Assembly (NCBI GenBank): GCA_002254385.1
Contig: NJDO01000040.1
Coordinates: forward strand, 1 to 21,222
DNA: 21,222 bases
Direction of reading: 5' to 3'
Origin: Thermoplasmatales archaeon ex4484_6
Lineage (GTDB): Archaea; Thermoplasmatota; Penumbrarchaeia; Penumbrarchaeales; Penumbrarchaeaceae
This document shows, in pieces, positions 7,103 through 15,299 of the stretch (its first letter is position 1; the number at the start of each line of letters is the position of its first letter). The notes under the pieces are model-generated. The model was not told where the DNA came from. It ran no database searches and saw only the letters and a list, made by a program, of their open reading frames with translations. A program made the translations under genes and the position numbers.

Positions 7103-7633
7103 ATGGACAGCGATGCCGGAGATTCCATCCCCAGGGGAGACAGCACATACGAGGTTGTCAAGGACGAGTTCCCCCCTCCCAGGAGAGACAGCTGGGACCT
7201 CTACTTCATGAAGATAGCAAGGCAGGTGGCCAGCAGGGGGACCTGTTCGAGAAAAAAGGTGGGCTGTGTGATAGTGAGGGACCGGACCATCCTTGCAACG
7301 GGCTACAATGGCTCCATCAGGGGAATGCCTCACTGTGATGATGTGGGCCACATGATGGAGAACGGACACTGCACGAGAACGGTACATGCCGAGCAGAACG
7401 CAATAGCCCAGGCGGCCAGGAATGGCGTGTCCGTCATGGGAAGCGATCTTTACGTGACCTCATCACCATGCTGGACATGTTTCAAGATAGTTGCCAATTC
7501 GGGCATCAGGCGCATCGTGTTCGGGGAATTCTACAGGGACGACCGCATATTCGAGGCGGCCGAGTTCATCGGAATGGAGCTCGCCTGGCTTGACGATGAT
7601 GGGGAGCTGAAGGTCTATATAAAGGGCAGATAG
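7103..7633 (+). CDS. Deoxycytidylate (dCMP) deaminase family protein
   Basis: The 176-residue protein belongs to the zinc-dependent cytidine/deoxycytidylate deaminase fold. It would convert dCMP to dUMP, feeding thymidylate synthesis in the cytoplasm. The catalytic H-A-E is at residues 95-97 (TVHAEQNAIAQAA) and the second zinc motif PCWTC at 122-126. The GYNGSIRGMPHC segment before HAE matches the nucleotide-binding region of dCMP deaminases. Length is normal apart from about 25 extra, poorly conserved-looking N-terminal residues. The ATG at 7103 fits the TATA box 25 bases upstream. It stands alone, convergent with the secretion ATPase gene. The family assignment is firm; specificity for dCMP over related riboflavin- or tRNA-type deaminases is likely but not proven by sequence alone. 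Confidence 0.92.
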   Translation: MDSDAGDSIPRGDSTYEVVKDEFPPPRRDSWDLYFMKIARQVASRGTCSRKKVGCVIVRDRTILATGYNGSIRGMPHCDDVGHMMENGHCTRTVHAEQNAIAQAARNGVSVMGSDLYVTSSPCWTCFKIVANSGIRRIVFGEFYRDDRIFEAAEFIGMELAWLDDDGELKVYIKGR

Positions 7634-7734
7634 GGAAGACATCATCCCCGTTCCCCGAGAGCCTCCGAATGAATCGGTCGATAACGGATCTCTTCGCGTT
7701 TGGAGGATTGGGGGATCGTGCATGACCGACTTTA

Positions 7735-7759
7735 CCGGCCTAAAACAAAGGGAGGCCGG
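7735..7759. terminator. Hairpin between convergent genes
   Basis: CCGGCCT (7735-7741) and AGGCCGG (7753-7759) form a perfect 7-bp stem with an 11-base A-rich loop. It lies between the convergent stops of the dCMP deaminase and the secretion ATPase. There is no long T-run, so it may be a bidirectional RNA 3'-end structure rather than a classical terminator. Confidence 0.4.
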
Positions 7760-7766
7760 GGGGAGA

Positions 7767-9590
7767 TCACAGTTTGAGGTCCGGTCTCTCCATTCTCAAT
7801 CTTGCCAGTTCGGAACGGGCCCTCTTCACGACGGGTTTGGAATCCCTGTAATATTCATTGATAACAGTTGCAACTTCCTGGTAATTCGTCTTGCCGGAAT
7901 AGGCAAGCCACCTCAGAACGTCGGCCCTTGAATGTATCTCCCCCGTTATCTCCTCCGTTGTCAGCCCTTCCCGGTCCATTATCTTCTCGTACAGGTTGGA
8001 ATGGCCGGAGAACCTGAACTCGTCCTTGGCAGGATTCCATGTGTAGACCTTGTTGGAGATGATCTCCTGGGATACCGGGTCCTGACCCACTATCTCGACA
8101 AGGTCCTTTATCCTCCTTGTCCTCTTGTTCTTCACCCTGACCTGTGCCTGAAGGATGACAAGGTTGAGCCCCAGGATGAGGATGCGGGGTATGTTGATGG
8201 GGGGATTCTCGAGCCTGTGAACGATGGCGGCCACGGAATCGGCGTGTATCGTTGCGTAGGTGACCTGTCCCGTTGCCATTGCCTGAAACACCGCCATGGT
8301 CTCCTTTCCCCTCACCTCCCCGACGATCATGTACTCCGGCCTCTGACGGAGAGCGGCAACGAGAAGGGTGTACATGTCAATGGACTGACCCGTGTTCTCG
8401 CCTTTCTTCTCCCTTGTCAGACCGGCTATCCAGTTGAGGTGGGGGAGCTGCATTTCCCTCGTGTCCTCGATCGTGATTATCTTGGATGAAGGGGGTATGA
8501 AATGGGATATGGCGTTCAACGTCGTGGTCTTTCCCGAGGCCGTCCCGCCCGAGACCATCATGGTGTCACCGTACTGGACGGCCAGCCACAGATGTGCTGC
8601 CATCTCGGGAGAGAGAGTCTTGAAGAGAATGAGATTGACCATGGTCAGGGGGTCCTCCTTGAACTTCCTGATCGTGAAGGAAGAGCCCTTTGTCGTTATT
8701 TCCTTCCCGAAGGTTGCATTCAATCTGGAACCGTCCGGGAGGGTTGCGTCCAGAATGGGGTTCATAAGGGAGATGTGTTTTCCCGAGCGCTGGGCCAGAT
8801 TGACGACGAATTCATCCAGCCTCTCCTCGTCATCGAACACTATGTTCGTCATTATGTTCTTGTATTTTCTGTGGAAGACGAAGATGGGGATCCCGGTCCC
8901 GTCGCAGGAAACATCCTCCATGTTCGGGTCCTCCATCATCACCTGTATCTTTCCGTAACCCAGGAAATAGCAGGAAAGATAGTAGAATATCTTTTCGAAG
9001 GATGGAATGTCCAGATGTTTCCCGGCCTGGGCAAGGAACTTCCTCATCTGGTTCCTGAGCCTCATCTCGTTCTCGATATCATCGGCGGTTGTCCGGTCCA
9101 CATCGATGTTCTTTTCCATTATATCCTTCAGGTAATCGTGAATGTACTGCTCCTCCTCGCTGAGGGGGGGTTCGATAACTTCGTAAACGATGTCCTTCGT
9201 CCTCTTGTTCCTCAGTATCCTGTTGTAGGAATAGTTATCGCGAATGGATGTGAGATCCTCCAGGACCTCCCACTCGTTCTCGTCCAGAACCGGGACATCG
9301 TACAGTTTATTTCCTCTTAGGTTCTCCAGATCCTGCTTGCGTCTCATGTATCTGAACCTTTCCATGGGCTTCATCTCTTCGAGCACCTCGGGGTCGAACT
9401 CCTGGCCTTTTGCTCTTTTCACGACGTTCGGCCCTTTCTGGAACAGCCACTTCAGGTCGAGAAGGGATCTTTTCCTGCCGGTCCTGCGGTTCTTCACAAC
9501 AACATCCCTGTCCTCTATGGAAATGAGCTCTTCCGCTTCGTCATCGTCCCGATCCTCATCGTTTCTGACAGATTCGGCAGCTCCTTCCAT
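7767..9590 (-). CDS. Archaeal type II/IV secretion-system (pilus/archaellum-type) ATPase
   Basis: The 607-residue protein is a hexameric secretion ATPase of the GspE/VirB11/TadA-ArlI superfamily, which powers assembly of pili or secretion from the cytoplasmic face of the membrane. Walker A is GGTASGKTTT (348-357), the Asp box is IITIEDTREM (371-380), Walker B is RPEYMIVGEVRG (418-429) and the His box is ATGQVTYATIHADS (439-452). About 160 charged N-terminal residues precede the recognisable N-domain. The ATG at 9590 has GAGGTGAT just upstream, and a TATA-like CATTAAATAAGG lies at 9655-9665. The TadC/ArlJ-type membrane partner and pilins, often adjacent, are absent. The upstream neighbour is an unrelated unknown protein about 200 bases away. 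Family assignment is firm; the filament or substrate it serves cannot be told. Confidence 0.93.
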   Translation of the reverse strand: MEGAAESVRNDEDRDDDEAEELISIEDRDVVVKNRRTGRKRSLLDLKWLFQKGPNVVKRAKGQEFDPEVLEEMKPMERFRYMRRKQDLENLRGNKLYDVPVLDENEWEVLEDLTSIRDNYSYNRILRNKRTKDIVYEVIEPPLSEEEQYIHDYLKDIMEKNIDVDRTTADDIENEMRLRNQMRKFLAQAGKHLDIPSFEKIFYYLSCYFLGYGKIQVMMEDPNMEDVSCDGTGIPIFVFHRKYKNIMTNIVFDDEERLDEFVVNLAQRSGKHISLMNPILDATLPDGSRLNATFGKEITTKGSSFTIRKFKEDPLTMVNLILFKTLSPEMAAHLWLAVQYGDTMMVSGGTASGKTTTLNAISHFIPPSSKIITIEDTREMQLPHLNWIAGLTREKKGENTGQSIDMYTLLVAALRQRPEYMIVGEVRGKETMAVFQAMATGQVTYATIHADSVAAIVHRLENPPINIPRILILGLNLVILQAQVRVKNKRTRRIKDLVEIVGQDPVSQEIISNKVYTWNPAKDEFRFSGHSNLYEKIMDREGLTTEEITGEIHSRADVLRWLAYSGKTNYQEVATVINEYYRDSKPVVKRARSELARLRMERPDLKL

Positions 9591-9685
9591 CGGATCACCT
9601 CTTCATGATGTCAATATCCCGTCTGGTAGGGGATGTGACGAAAAGCCCATGGTCCTTATTTAATGGTTATCTCAGAATTAACCGG

Positions 9686-9720
9686 ATAATAAAAACTCCC
9701 CCAGGAGGTCCCCGGGGTCT
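9686..9720 (-). terminator. GC-rich hairpin and T-run after the 544-residue gene
   Basis: On the minus strand a CCCCGGGG-containing segment and CTCC-tggg-GGAG are followed by TTTTTATTA (9688-9696). This lies about 75 bases beyond the stop of the 9788-11422 gene and before the ATPase promoter. The T-run suits archaeal termination. The stem is short, so confidence is modest. Confidence 0.4.
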
Positions 9721-9787
9721 CCGAAGGAACGGGGGATGAGGGTCAGGACATCGGCACGGTCAATTAGGGATGGTCGGTGAGGTCGTA

Positions 9788-11422
9788 TCATTCGAATTCC
9801 AGATCCATCGTGGAACCCGTGGCCTTCCAGAGCTCGCGGAGCCCGTTCTTGAATCGTTCGGGGTCCTCCACTATGATCTTTTCAACGATACGGTCCATGC
9901 CCTGGGCATAGCCCACCTCGTGGGTTGTATAGGACCATCCGGATGTCTTGGCAAGGTCCAGATGCTTCACGAATGCATACTTGGCCGCTTTCAGTTTGAT
10001 ATCATCGCCGGGATAGCTCGAGAGGACCTTGGATGCTCCCGGCTCCCCCCTGACCAGATAGGCTACCGCACATTCGTAGGCGAACTCTATCATCTCGGGC
10101 GGGTCCTTGGGCCGCGGGAGGAGGGAGCGGATCCTTTTCTCCTCCAGAAGATAACCCGCCTCCTCGATAACCGTTAGCGGCTGGTAGCGGGGAACGGGAA
10201 ATTCCCTGAAAACACTGGAAGCGATCTTCCTGTCCTTGACGATATCATGGATGAGCTCCTCGCCGACCTTGCTCCAGAAAGGGGCCATTATCCTGTTGGG
10301 GCTCGGGTCATCGGAGATGATCGGTCCTTCCGCAAGTTCAAGGAACCTCTTCATTATCTCCTTCTCCCTCCCCTTGGTGCGTATATGCTCCAGCATATCA
10401 TCGCTTGAATCACCGTAGCACCTGTTCTCGATGATGTACACGGTCTTTCCAACCTCTTTCAGCCTCTCCTCGTAGGCACTCCTCTCCTTCTCGATCAACC
10501 TGTGGTCCATCATCTTTCCTTCGAGGTAATTCTCTATGTTCGTGGGTTCCTTCACCTTCCCCAGACGCTCCAGGAACCCTTCCCTCTTTTCCTTCTTGGG
10601 AGGTGGATTGCAGGGACACGAGCTTCCCCGCGTGCACATGGGCTTTACAATAACGTCCACGGAGAAATAGCTCGAGATCCTGTCCGTCGCCATGTACGAG
10701 GCGCAGGTGGCGAATATATTGTCCTCGTTCTGTCTCGAATGCGTCAGGCTTCTGGCCATATCGAGCTCCGCCGGTTCCCATCTCACGACCAGGTAGGGTT
10801 CCCTGAAAGGCAGGCGTTTGCTCACGATTCCCGGTTCCAGATCGGGGGAGATTATCGTATTCCCGACCCTCTTCATTCCCTTGCCCAGCCGCTTCGGCAG
10901 CGGGTCCAGGACCTCCTTCGGCGGTTTCGGGTCCTTTCCGGTGCATATGACCTCGTTATCGGTGACGAACATGAAGAGCTTCTTCTTCTTCACCTCCTCG
11001 AGGAAGGCCATCATCTTGATCCTGGGGTTGTCGTAGTTCTGTATTCCCGCAAGCTTCTCCTTGGTTGTCGACCCTCTCAGTGCGTATCCCACATCACCGA
11101 ACGGCGTCCTCATGACCGCGAGGTACTGGATCTTGTCCTCGTGGTTGAGGAGAAGAGCACCTGCATAGGCCCTGGCCAGTTTGTCCCCGCTCTTTGCAGC
11201 CTTCTCCAGGTAGGACCTGCTGTCCTTTCTGGACTGTATATCTCTCAACTTCTTCTCGAGGTTCCGGAACAGGGGAACATCGACGGTGCACCTGGGCAGT
11301 GCCAGTGTAGGATCCTGGGCGAGCCTCCTTGCCTTTCTCTTCAGCTCCTTTTCGAGACCCTTCGAGGCCGTTCTTGCCCCTGTCCTTACCTTGTAGTTCT
11401 TCTTCCTCCCCACGGGGCTCAT
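9788..11422 (-). CDS. Unknown 544-residue soluble protein
   Basis: I do not recognise this protein. It starts MSPVGRKKNYKVRTGARTAS and has a very basic first ~60 residues. It is mostly charged and helical with no signal peptide or membrane helix. A cysteine-containing patch (CTRGSSCPCNPPPKKEKREG) lies near the middle and could bind metal, though no standard zinc motif is present. The C-terminal ~200 residues look like an alpha-helical repeat or regulatory region. The start at 11422 is supported by an AT-rich TATA-like stretch at 11438-11456, giving a leaderless transcript. It is divergent from the ThiR-like gene, and the shared 107-bp spacer carries a ThiR-type palindrome, so co-regulation is conceivable but unproven. 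It is upstream of the secretion ATPase on the same strand but has a separate promoter. Confidence 0.8.
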   Translation of the reverse strand: MSPVGRKKNYKVRTGARTASKGLEKELKRKARRLAQDPTLALPRCTVDVPLFRNLEKKLRDIQSRKDSRSYLEKAAKSGDKLARAYAGALLLNHEDKIQYLAVMRTPFGDVGYALRGSTTKEKLAGIQNYDNPRIKMMAFLEEVKKKKLFMFVTDNEVICTGKDPKPPKEVLDPLPKRLGKGMKRVGNTIISPDLEPGIVSKRLPFREPYLVVRWEPAELDMARSLTHSRQNEDNIFATCASYMATDRISSYFSVDVIVKPMCTRGSSCPCNPPPKKEKREGFLERLGKVKEPTNIENYLEGKMMDHRLIEKERSAYEERLKEVGKTVYIIENRCYGDSSDDMLEHIRTKGREKEIMKRFLELAEGPIISDDPSPNRIMAPFWSKVGEELIHDIVKDRKIASSVFREFPVPRYQPLTVIEEAGYLLEEKRIRSLLPRPKDPPEMIEFAYECAVAYLVRGEPGASKVLSSYPGDDIKLKAAKYAFVKHLDLAKTSGWSYTTHEVGYAQGMDRIVEKIIVEDPERFKNGLRELWKATGSTMDLEFE

Positions 11423-11461
11423 GGGCCCCGATTGCCCTTATTATTATTTCAATATGACCGT

Positions 11462-11476
11462 CATAACCGGGTTATG
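11462..11476. promoter_or_regulatory. ThiR-type operator 1
   Basis: CATAACC-G-GGTTATG is a perfect 7-bp inverted repeat around one base. It sits about 20 bases upstream of the TATA box of the ThiR-like gene, between two divergent promoters. Its half-site recurs at 11503-11508 and in operator 2. ThiR repressors are known to bind a conserved palindromic operator; assigning this one is an inference. Confidence 0.6.
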
Positions 11477-11490
11477 GGTTGGCGGGAAAA

Positions 11491-11500
11491 GACATATATT
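11491..11500 (+). promoter_or_regulatory. TATA box of the thiamine operon
   Basis: GACATATATT is centred about 34 bases before ATG 11530. Initiation would fall at about 11522, inside operator 2, and give an almost leaderless mRNA. That leaves no room for a TPP riboswitch. Confidence 0.6.
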
Positions 11501-11516
11501 CCGGTTATGGAATTCC

Positions 11517-11529
11517 ACAACCTGGTTAT
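11517..11529. promoter_or_regulatory. ThiR-type operator 2
   Basis: ACAACC-T-GGTTAT matches operator 1 with one mismatch in the left half. It covers the expected start site and ends directly before ATG 11530. An occupied site here would block initiation, which fits autoregulation of the operon. Confidence 0.55.
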
Positions 11530-12465
11530 ATGAAGGTGCCTTATGTCATTATCACGGAGGAGCTCATTCCGGAGGTAAGGAGGAGGGTCTCGATAGAATT
11601 GGGAAGAAGGGGTTGGTCCCAGGGGAGGATAGCCGGCATCCTAGGGATCTCACAGGTGATGGTGAGCAGGTATTTTCATGAGGAAAGGATCCCGAGCGTG
11701 TCTCTCAATTCCATGATCGAGACCGTATCGAGGGACATGGTATCTGGAGCCCTTTCGGGGGAGTCCCACGAGGAGATATCGATCCGTTTTTGCACCTCGG
11801 TCGAGAGATGCATGAAAGAGGGAATGCTCGCGGAGAGGTTCAGGGAAAGGTTTTCCATGGAGCCCTATCCGTCCTGTTTCGGGATGGGTCTGGGGACATC
11901 AGGCCGCTCGGCCGTTCTGAGGGACCTTTCAGCCGCCCTCGAGCTTCTCAAGGGGAAGGACCTGTCATTCCTCGTCCCGGCCCTGAAGGTCAACATGGCC
12001 CAGACATGGGAGGGTGGAAAGAGCATAGGGGACGTGGCATCCTTTCCGGGAAGGTTGATAGACAGGAACGGAAAGATAGTTTCCGCCAGCTCCGCCGAGT
12101 TCGGTTGCTCAAAACATCTGGCAGGGATCCTGCTTTCGGCCCACGGCAGTCATCCGTCCGTCCTTTCCGTTGCAAGCTTCAGGTTCAACGATGAGATATC
12201 CGCAGCAATTCCGGAAGAAGAGGGCCTTGCAGTGCTCGACCGGGGGGAGATGACACTGGAAGACCTTATCGGAAGGGCTCCCCTGGACGATGGGGGATTC
12301 GTGGCGGACCCCGGTGATTTCGGTGTTGAACCGTGCCTGTACATCTTCGGACGCTCATCGCTCGATGTGGCCCTTCGTGCCCTGGACCTGAATGAACGTG
12401 TGGGAAGATGCAGAAGCGAAGGTTCGAAAGGGGGGAATGATCCGCACCGGGATATGAACAAGTAG
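11530..12465 (+). CDS. thiR: ThiR-like transcriptional repressor (HTH + ThiN domain)
   Basis: The 311-residue protein has an N-terminal helix-turn-helix (about residues 27-52, WSQGRIAGILGISQVMVSRY) and a C-terminal ThiN-type domain. ThiN hallmarks are MAQTWEGGKSIGDVASFPGR, then FGCSKHLAGILL, which contains the conserved His region, then SVASFRFNDEI. ThiN is a thiamine-phosphate synthase fold. In archaeal ThiR it is known to be catalytically inactive and to sense thiamine status, repressing thiamine genes. Here it leads a four-gene uptake operon, with thiB starting 11 bases after its stop. I chose ATG 11530 rather than a TTG at 11479 because the TATA box at 11491-11500 would lie inside the longer reading frame. 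The two palindromes upstream suggest autoregulation. A middle Cys-containing linker (SCFGMGLG) is of unknown role. Confidence 0.9.
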   Translation: MKVPYVIITEELIPEVRRRVSIELGRRGWSQGRIAGILGISQVMVSRYFHEERIPSVSLNSMIETVSRDMVSGALSGESHEEISIRFCTSVERCMKEGMLAERFRERFSMEPYPSCFGMGLGTSGRSAVLRDLSAALELLKGKDLSFLVPALKVNMAQTWEGGKSIGDVASFPGRLIDRNGKIVSASSAEFGCSKHLAGILLSAHGSHPSVLSVASFRFNDEISAAIPEEEGLAVLDRGEMTLEDLIGRAPLDDGGFVADPGDFGVEPCLYIFGRSSLDVALRALDLNERVGRCRSEGSKGGNDPHRDMNK

Positions 12466-12476
12466 AGGGATTGGAT

Positions 12477-13562
12477 ATGATCTTGAGAATGAGAAAGGAG
12501 AGAATCGGAGCCCTGTCAAGGGGTACGATGGTTTCCCTGACGGTATTGGCATTCGTTCTGGTCATGACTATCGGGGGTGCGATCTACATACTCGAAAGGA
12601 CGGGGGAAGATGAAGGGGACCTTGTCATATACGCATACGAGAGCTTCCAATCGTACGGTCTCGGACCCGCGGTCATCCCGGAGTTCGAGAAGATGTACGG
12701 TGTCAAGGTCACCGTGGAGACGCCGGGTGACGTGGGTACCGTCCTTGCAAAGATAAATCTGGAGAAGGGGGACCCGGGAGCGGATGTGGTGATCGGTGTG
12801 GATAATTCCATGCTGCACAGGGCAGTGGAAATGGATCTTCTTTCACCATACGTTCCGACGAACATCGACAGGCTGGACCCGACAATGTCGTTCGATCCCG
12901 GCCATCATATTGTCCCTTTCGATTACGGGTACATAGCCATCATATGCAGCAGGGAGATGATGGAGGAAAGGGACCTGCCTTACCCGGCTTCCGTTCTCGA
13001 TCTCGCAGACCCGGTATATCGGGGACAGCTTCTGCTTCTGGACCCGGCCCAGTCCTCCACCGGCTCCTCGTTCATGATATGGGCGGCGCAGGTCGCGGGA
13101 GACAACTATTCGGCATTCTTCGATGACCTGGCAGGGAATGCCGAGGGCAAGGTATTCGGGTCCTGGGACGCGATGTACAACATGTGGGGTGACGGGGAGG
13201 CCCCGATCGCCATATCCTACGGACTTGACACGGCCTATGAGATGATGTGGTACGGAACGAACGATACCGTTACCATTGTGCCTCCCGAGGAGGGTTACAG
13301 GCAGATAGAGGGTGCCGGCCTTGTGAAGGGAGCAAGGCACAGGGAGCTGGCGGAGAAGTTCCTCGACTTCATACTGACTGACGAGTTCCAGTCCGAGGTC
13401 TACAACAATTACATGCTTCCTGTGGTACCATCCGTTGAGGTCAACGAATATTTCCTGCAGTACGGAGCTTCCGCGGACCGCCATGTGGAACCCACCGTGG
13501 ACGAGGTTTCGGCACATTACGATGATTGGATGGCTGCCTGGAGGGAAGCCTTCTTCGGATAG
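12477..13562 (+). CDS. thiB: Thiamine-binding protein of an ABC importer (ThiB/TbpA-like)
   Basis: The 361-residue extracytoplasmic solute-binding protein should capture thiamine or its phosphates and deliver them to the ThiP-like permease. A basic start and hydrophobic helix (about residues 16-40) anchor it, with no lipobox Cys. The mature part begins LVIYAYESFQSYGLGPAV. TbpA-like landmarks include ADVVIGVDNSML, HHIVPFDYGYIAI, LLLDPAQSSTGSSFMIW and the late VASWD-like GSWDAMYNMW. The start is ATG 12477, with GAGGGA 7-8 bases upstream; an in-frame TTG at 12471 is too close to that site. Family members also include iron- and polyamine-binding proteins. The thiamine assignment rests on both the sequence landmarks and the ThiR-like gene 11 bases upstream. 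Confidence 0.9.
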   Translation: MILRMRKERIGALSRGTMVSLTVLAFVLVMTIGGAIYILERTGEDEGDLVIYAYESFQSYGLGPAVIPEFEKMYGVKVTVETPGDVGTVLAKINLEKGDPGADVVIGVDNSMLHRAVEMDLLSPYVPTNIDRLDPTMSFDPGHHIVPFDYGYIAIICSREMMEERDLPYPASVLDLADPVYRGQLLLLDPAQSSTGSSFMIWAAQVAGDNYSAFFDDLAGNAEGKVFGSWDAMYNMWGDGEAPIAISYGLDTAYEMMWYGTNDTVTIVPPEEGYRQIEGAGLVKGARHRELAEKFLDFILTDEFQSEVYNNYMLPVVPSVEVNEYFLQYGASADRHVEPTVDEVSAHYDDWMAAWREAFFG

Positions 13563-13568
13563 GTGATA

Positions 13569-15299
13569 ATGCGGGGCAGGTTCGATATGACTTACCGGGC
13601 GAAGGGTCGGAAGAAGAGCGTTCTCGTTCTCACGGTCTATTCCATTCTATTTGCTTTTCTGGTCCTGTTCTGTCTGTATCCGCTTTTCCTGATAGCCATG
13701 AAGGGGATAACCGATGGTTCGGGTCGGATCACATCCCGCTATCTTGTGGATATATTGAGGGATGGCATATACCGGGAGGTGATATGGTTCACATTCTGGC
13801 AGGCGGCGTTATCATCGATCCTTACCCTGCTGTTCGCCTTTCCCGGTGCCTACCTTCTGTCCCGATACGATTTTCCCGGAAAGAGGTTCGTGATAGCAGC
13901 CTCGACCATCCCGTTCGTCATCCCTTCCCTGGTACTTGCCGTCGGCCTGATAGCCATCTTCGGTTCCTCCGGTGTTCTGAGCTCGATCCTTTCCTCCCTA
14001 TCCATACCGGCACCTGATCTGATAGGGTCCAGATCGATAATCATTCTGGCGCATGTCTTCTTCAACTTTCCCATCGCCCTGAGGATACTTCTTGCAAGGT
14101 TCTCCGGTCTCGACCCGACGCTGGTCCACGCTGCACGCTCCCTCGGGGCCGGCAGGGTGAGAACGTTCTTCACCGTCGTTCTCCCGCAGATGAGGTATTC
14201 GGTACTGTCCGCACTGTCACTTGTATTCACTTTCTGCTTTCTCACATTCGGTATAGTACTTCTGCTCGGGGGTCTCAACCATACGATAGAGGTGGAGATA
14301 AGGTCCCTGTTCGTGGGATTGTCCGAGGAAGGCCTTCATCATGCCGGAGCACTTGTATTGGTGGAATCCGTGATAGTCCTCGTAACGACCTACGTGTACA
14401 TCTGGAGCTCATCGCGGGTCTCGGGCCGTGCCGAGATAGTGCTGTCCCGGCCGGGAACGATGAGAAGGAAGATCTCCCCCGCCGGCAGGTTCCTTGTGGG
14501 AACATACGTGATGCTGGTACTTCTCATAGTGTTCTTGCCGCTGTTGATGGTATTCCTGGGGAGCTTCATGGCGGGCAGGACCCTGATACATGCGTTCACG
14601 CTCGACTGGTACTGGAAGATCATGACCATGGAAAGCGGTTCCGGTTTCTCCGTCACTCCTCTGGATTCCATCAGGAACTCTCTTCTGTTCGGTCTTCTCA
14701 CGATGCTGTTATGCCTCCCCCTGTCATATATGACCGCCTGGGTGATGGTAAAGAGGGGCGGCAGGGGAAAGAGGTTCATGGACATGCTTCTTCTGTTTCC
14801 CCTGGGTGCGTCCTCCGTCGCCCTCGGATACGGTCTGGTTTCGGCCTATTCCTCCCCTCCCGTCAGCATAACGGGGACATGGTACATCATCGTTCTCGTC
14901 CACAGCGTCATTGCCTACCCGATCGGTGCCAGGGCCATATATTCCTCCATGAAGAGCTTCCCCCCCCAGCTGGAGAGGGCCGCAAGGTCGCTGGGAGCTT
15001 CACCAGTGGAGTCATTTTTCAGGGTGAAGCTTCCCCTCATCCTTCCGGGGATTCTCGTGGCAGCGGTATTCGCGTTTGCCGTATCAATCGGTGAACTCGG
15101 GGCGACATTGATGGTGTCCAGCGAGGAATACATAACCATGCCCGTTTACCTCTACAGGACGGTTGAGGGAGCGGGGAGGGAGCTTGGACCCATGTATGCA
15201 TTCTCCGTGATTCTGATGAGTACAGCATTCCTTTCCTTCCTTTCCATCGAGATCATACAGAAGGTGTTTCTGAAATGGGGGGTCCGGGGTGACACTTGA
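13569..15299 (+). CDS. thiP: Two-domain ABC permease for thiamine (ThiP-like)
   Basis: The 576-residue membrane protein consists of two fused permease halves of about six helices each. Each half has an EAA-type coupling loop that contacts the ATPase: HAARSLGAGRVRTFFTVVLP in the first and RAARSLGASPVESFFRVKLP in the second. This fused layout is typical of ThiP and of FbpB-type iron permeases; operon context favours thiamine. The thiB stop (13560-13562) directly precedes an in-frame GTG (13563) and GGTGAT covers the junction. ATG 13569 or ATG 13587 are also possible starts, so the exact start is uncertain, and translation is probably coupled to thiB. The 3' end overlaps thiQ by 11 bases. Confidence 0.9.
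   Translation: MRGRFDMTYRAKGRKKSVLVLTVYSILFAFLVLFCLYPLFLIAMKGITDGSGRITSRYLVDILRDGIYREVIWFTFWQAALSSILTLLFAFPGAYLLSRYDFPGKRFVIAASTIPFVIPSLVLAVGLIAIFGSSGVLSSILSSLSIPAPDLIGSRSIIILAHVFFNFPIALRILLARFSGLDPTLVHAARSLGAGRVRTFFTVVLPQMRYSVLSALSLVFTFCFLTFGIVLLLGGLNHTIEVEIRSLFVGLSEEGLHHAGALVLVESVIVLVTTYVYIWSSSRVSGRAEIVLSRPGTMRRKISPAGRFLVGTYVMLVLLIVFLPLLMVFLGSFMAGRTLIHAFTLDWYWKIMTMESGSGFSVTPLDSIRNSLLFGLLTMLLCLPLSYMTAWVMVKRGGRGKRFMDMLLLFPLGASSVALGYGLVSAYSSPPVSITGTWYIIVLVHSVIAYPIGARAIYSSMKSFPPQLERAARSLGASPVESFFRVKLPLILPGILVAAVFAFAVSIGELGATLMVSSEEYITMPVYLYRTVEGAGRELGPMYAFSVILMSTAFLSFLSIEIIQKVFLKWGVRGDT

Noticed and set aside
7932..9320. Long plus-strand ORFs opposite the secretion ATPase
   Set aside because: They are antisense shadows of a protein with intact Walker motifs.
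9665..9683. GGTTA-N9-TAACC as a third ThiR operator
   Set aside because: The spacing differs from the one-base centre of the two good sites and only 5 bp match; probably chance.
10502..11533. 343-codon plus-strand ORF opposite the 544-residue gene
   Set aside because: It has no RBS, its composition is typical of a shadow frame, and it runs through the divergent promoter region.
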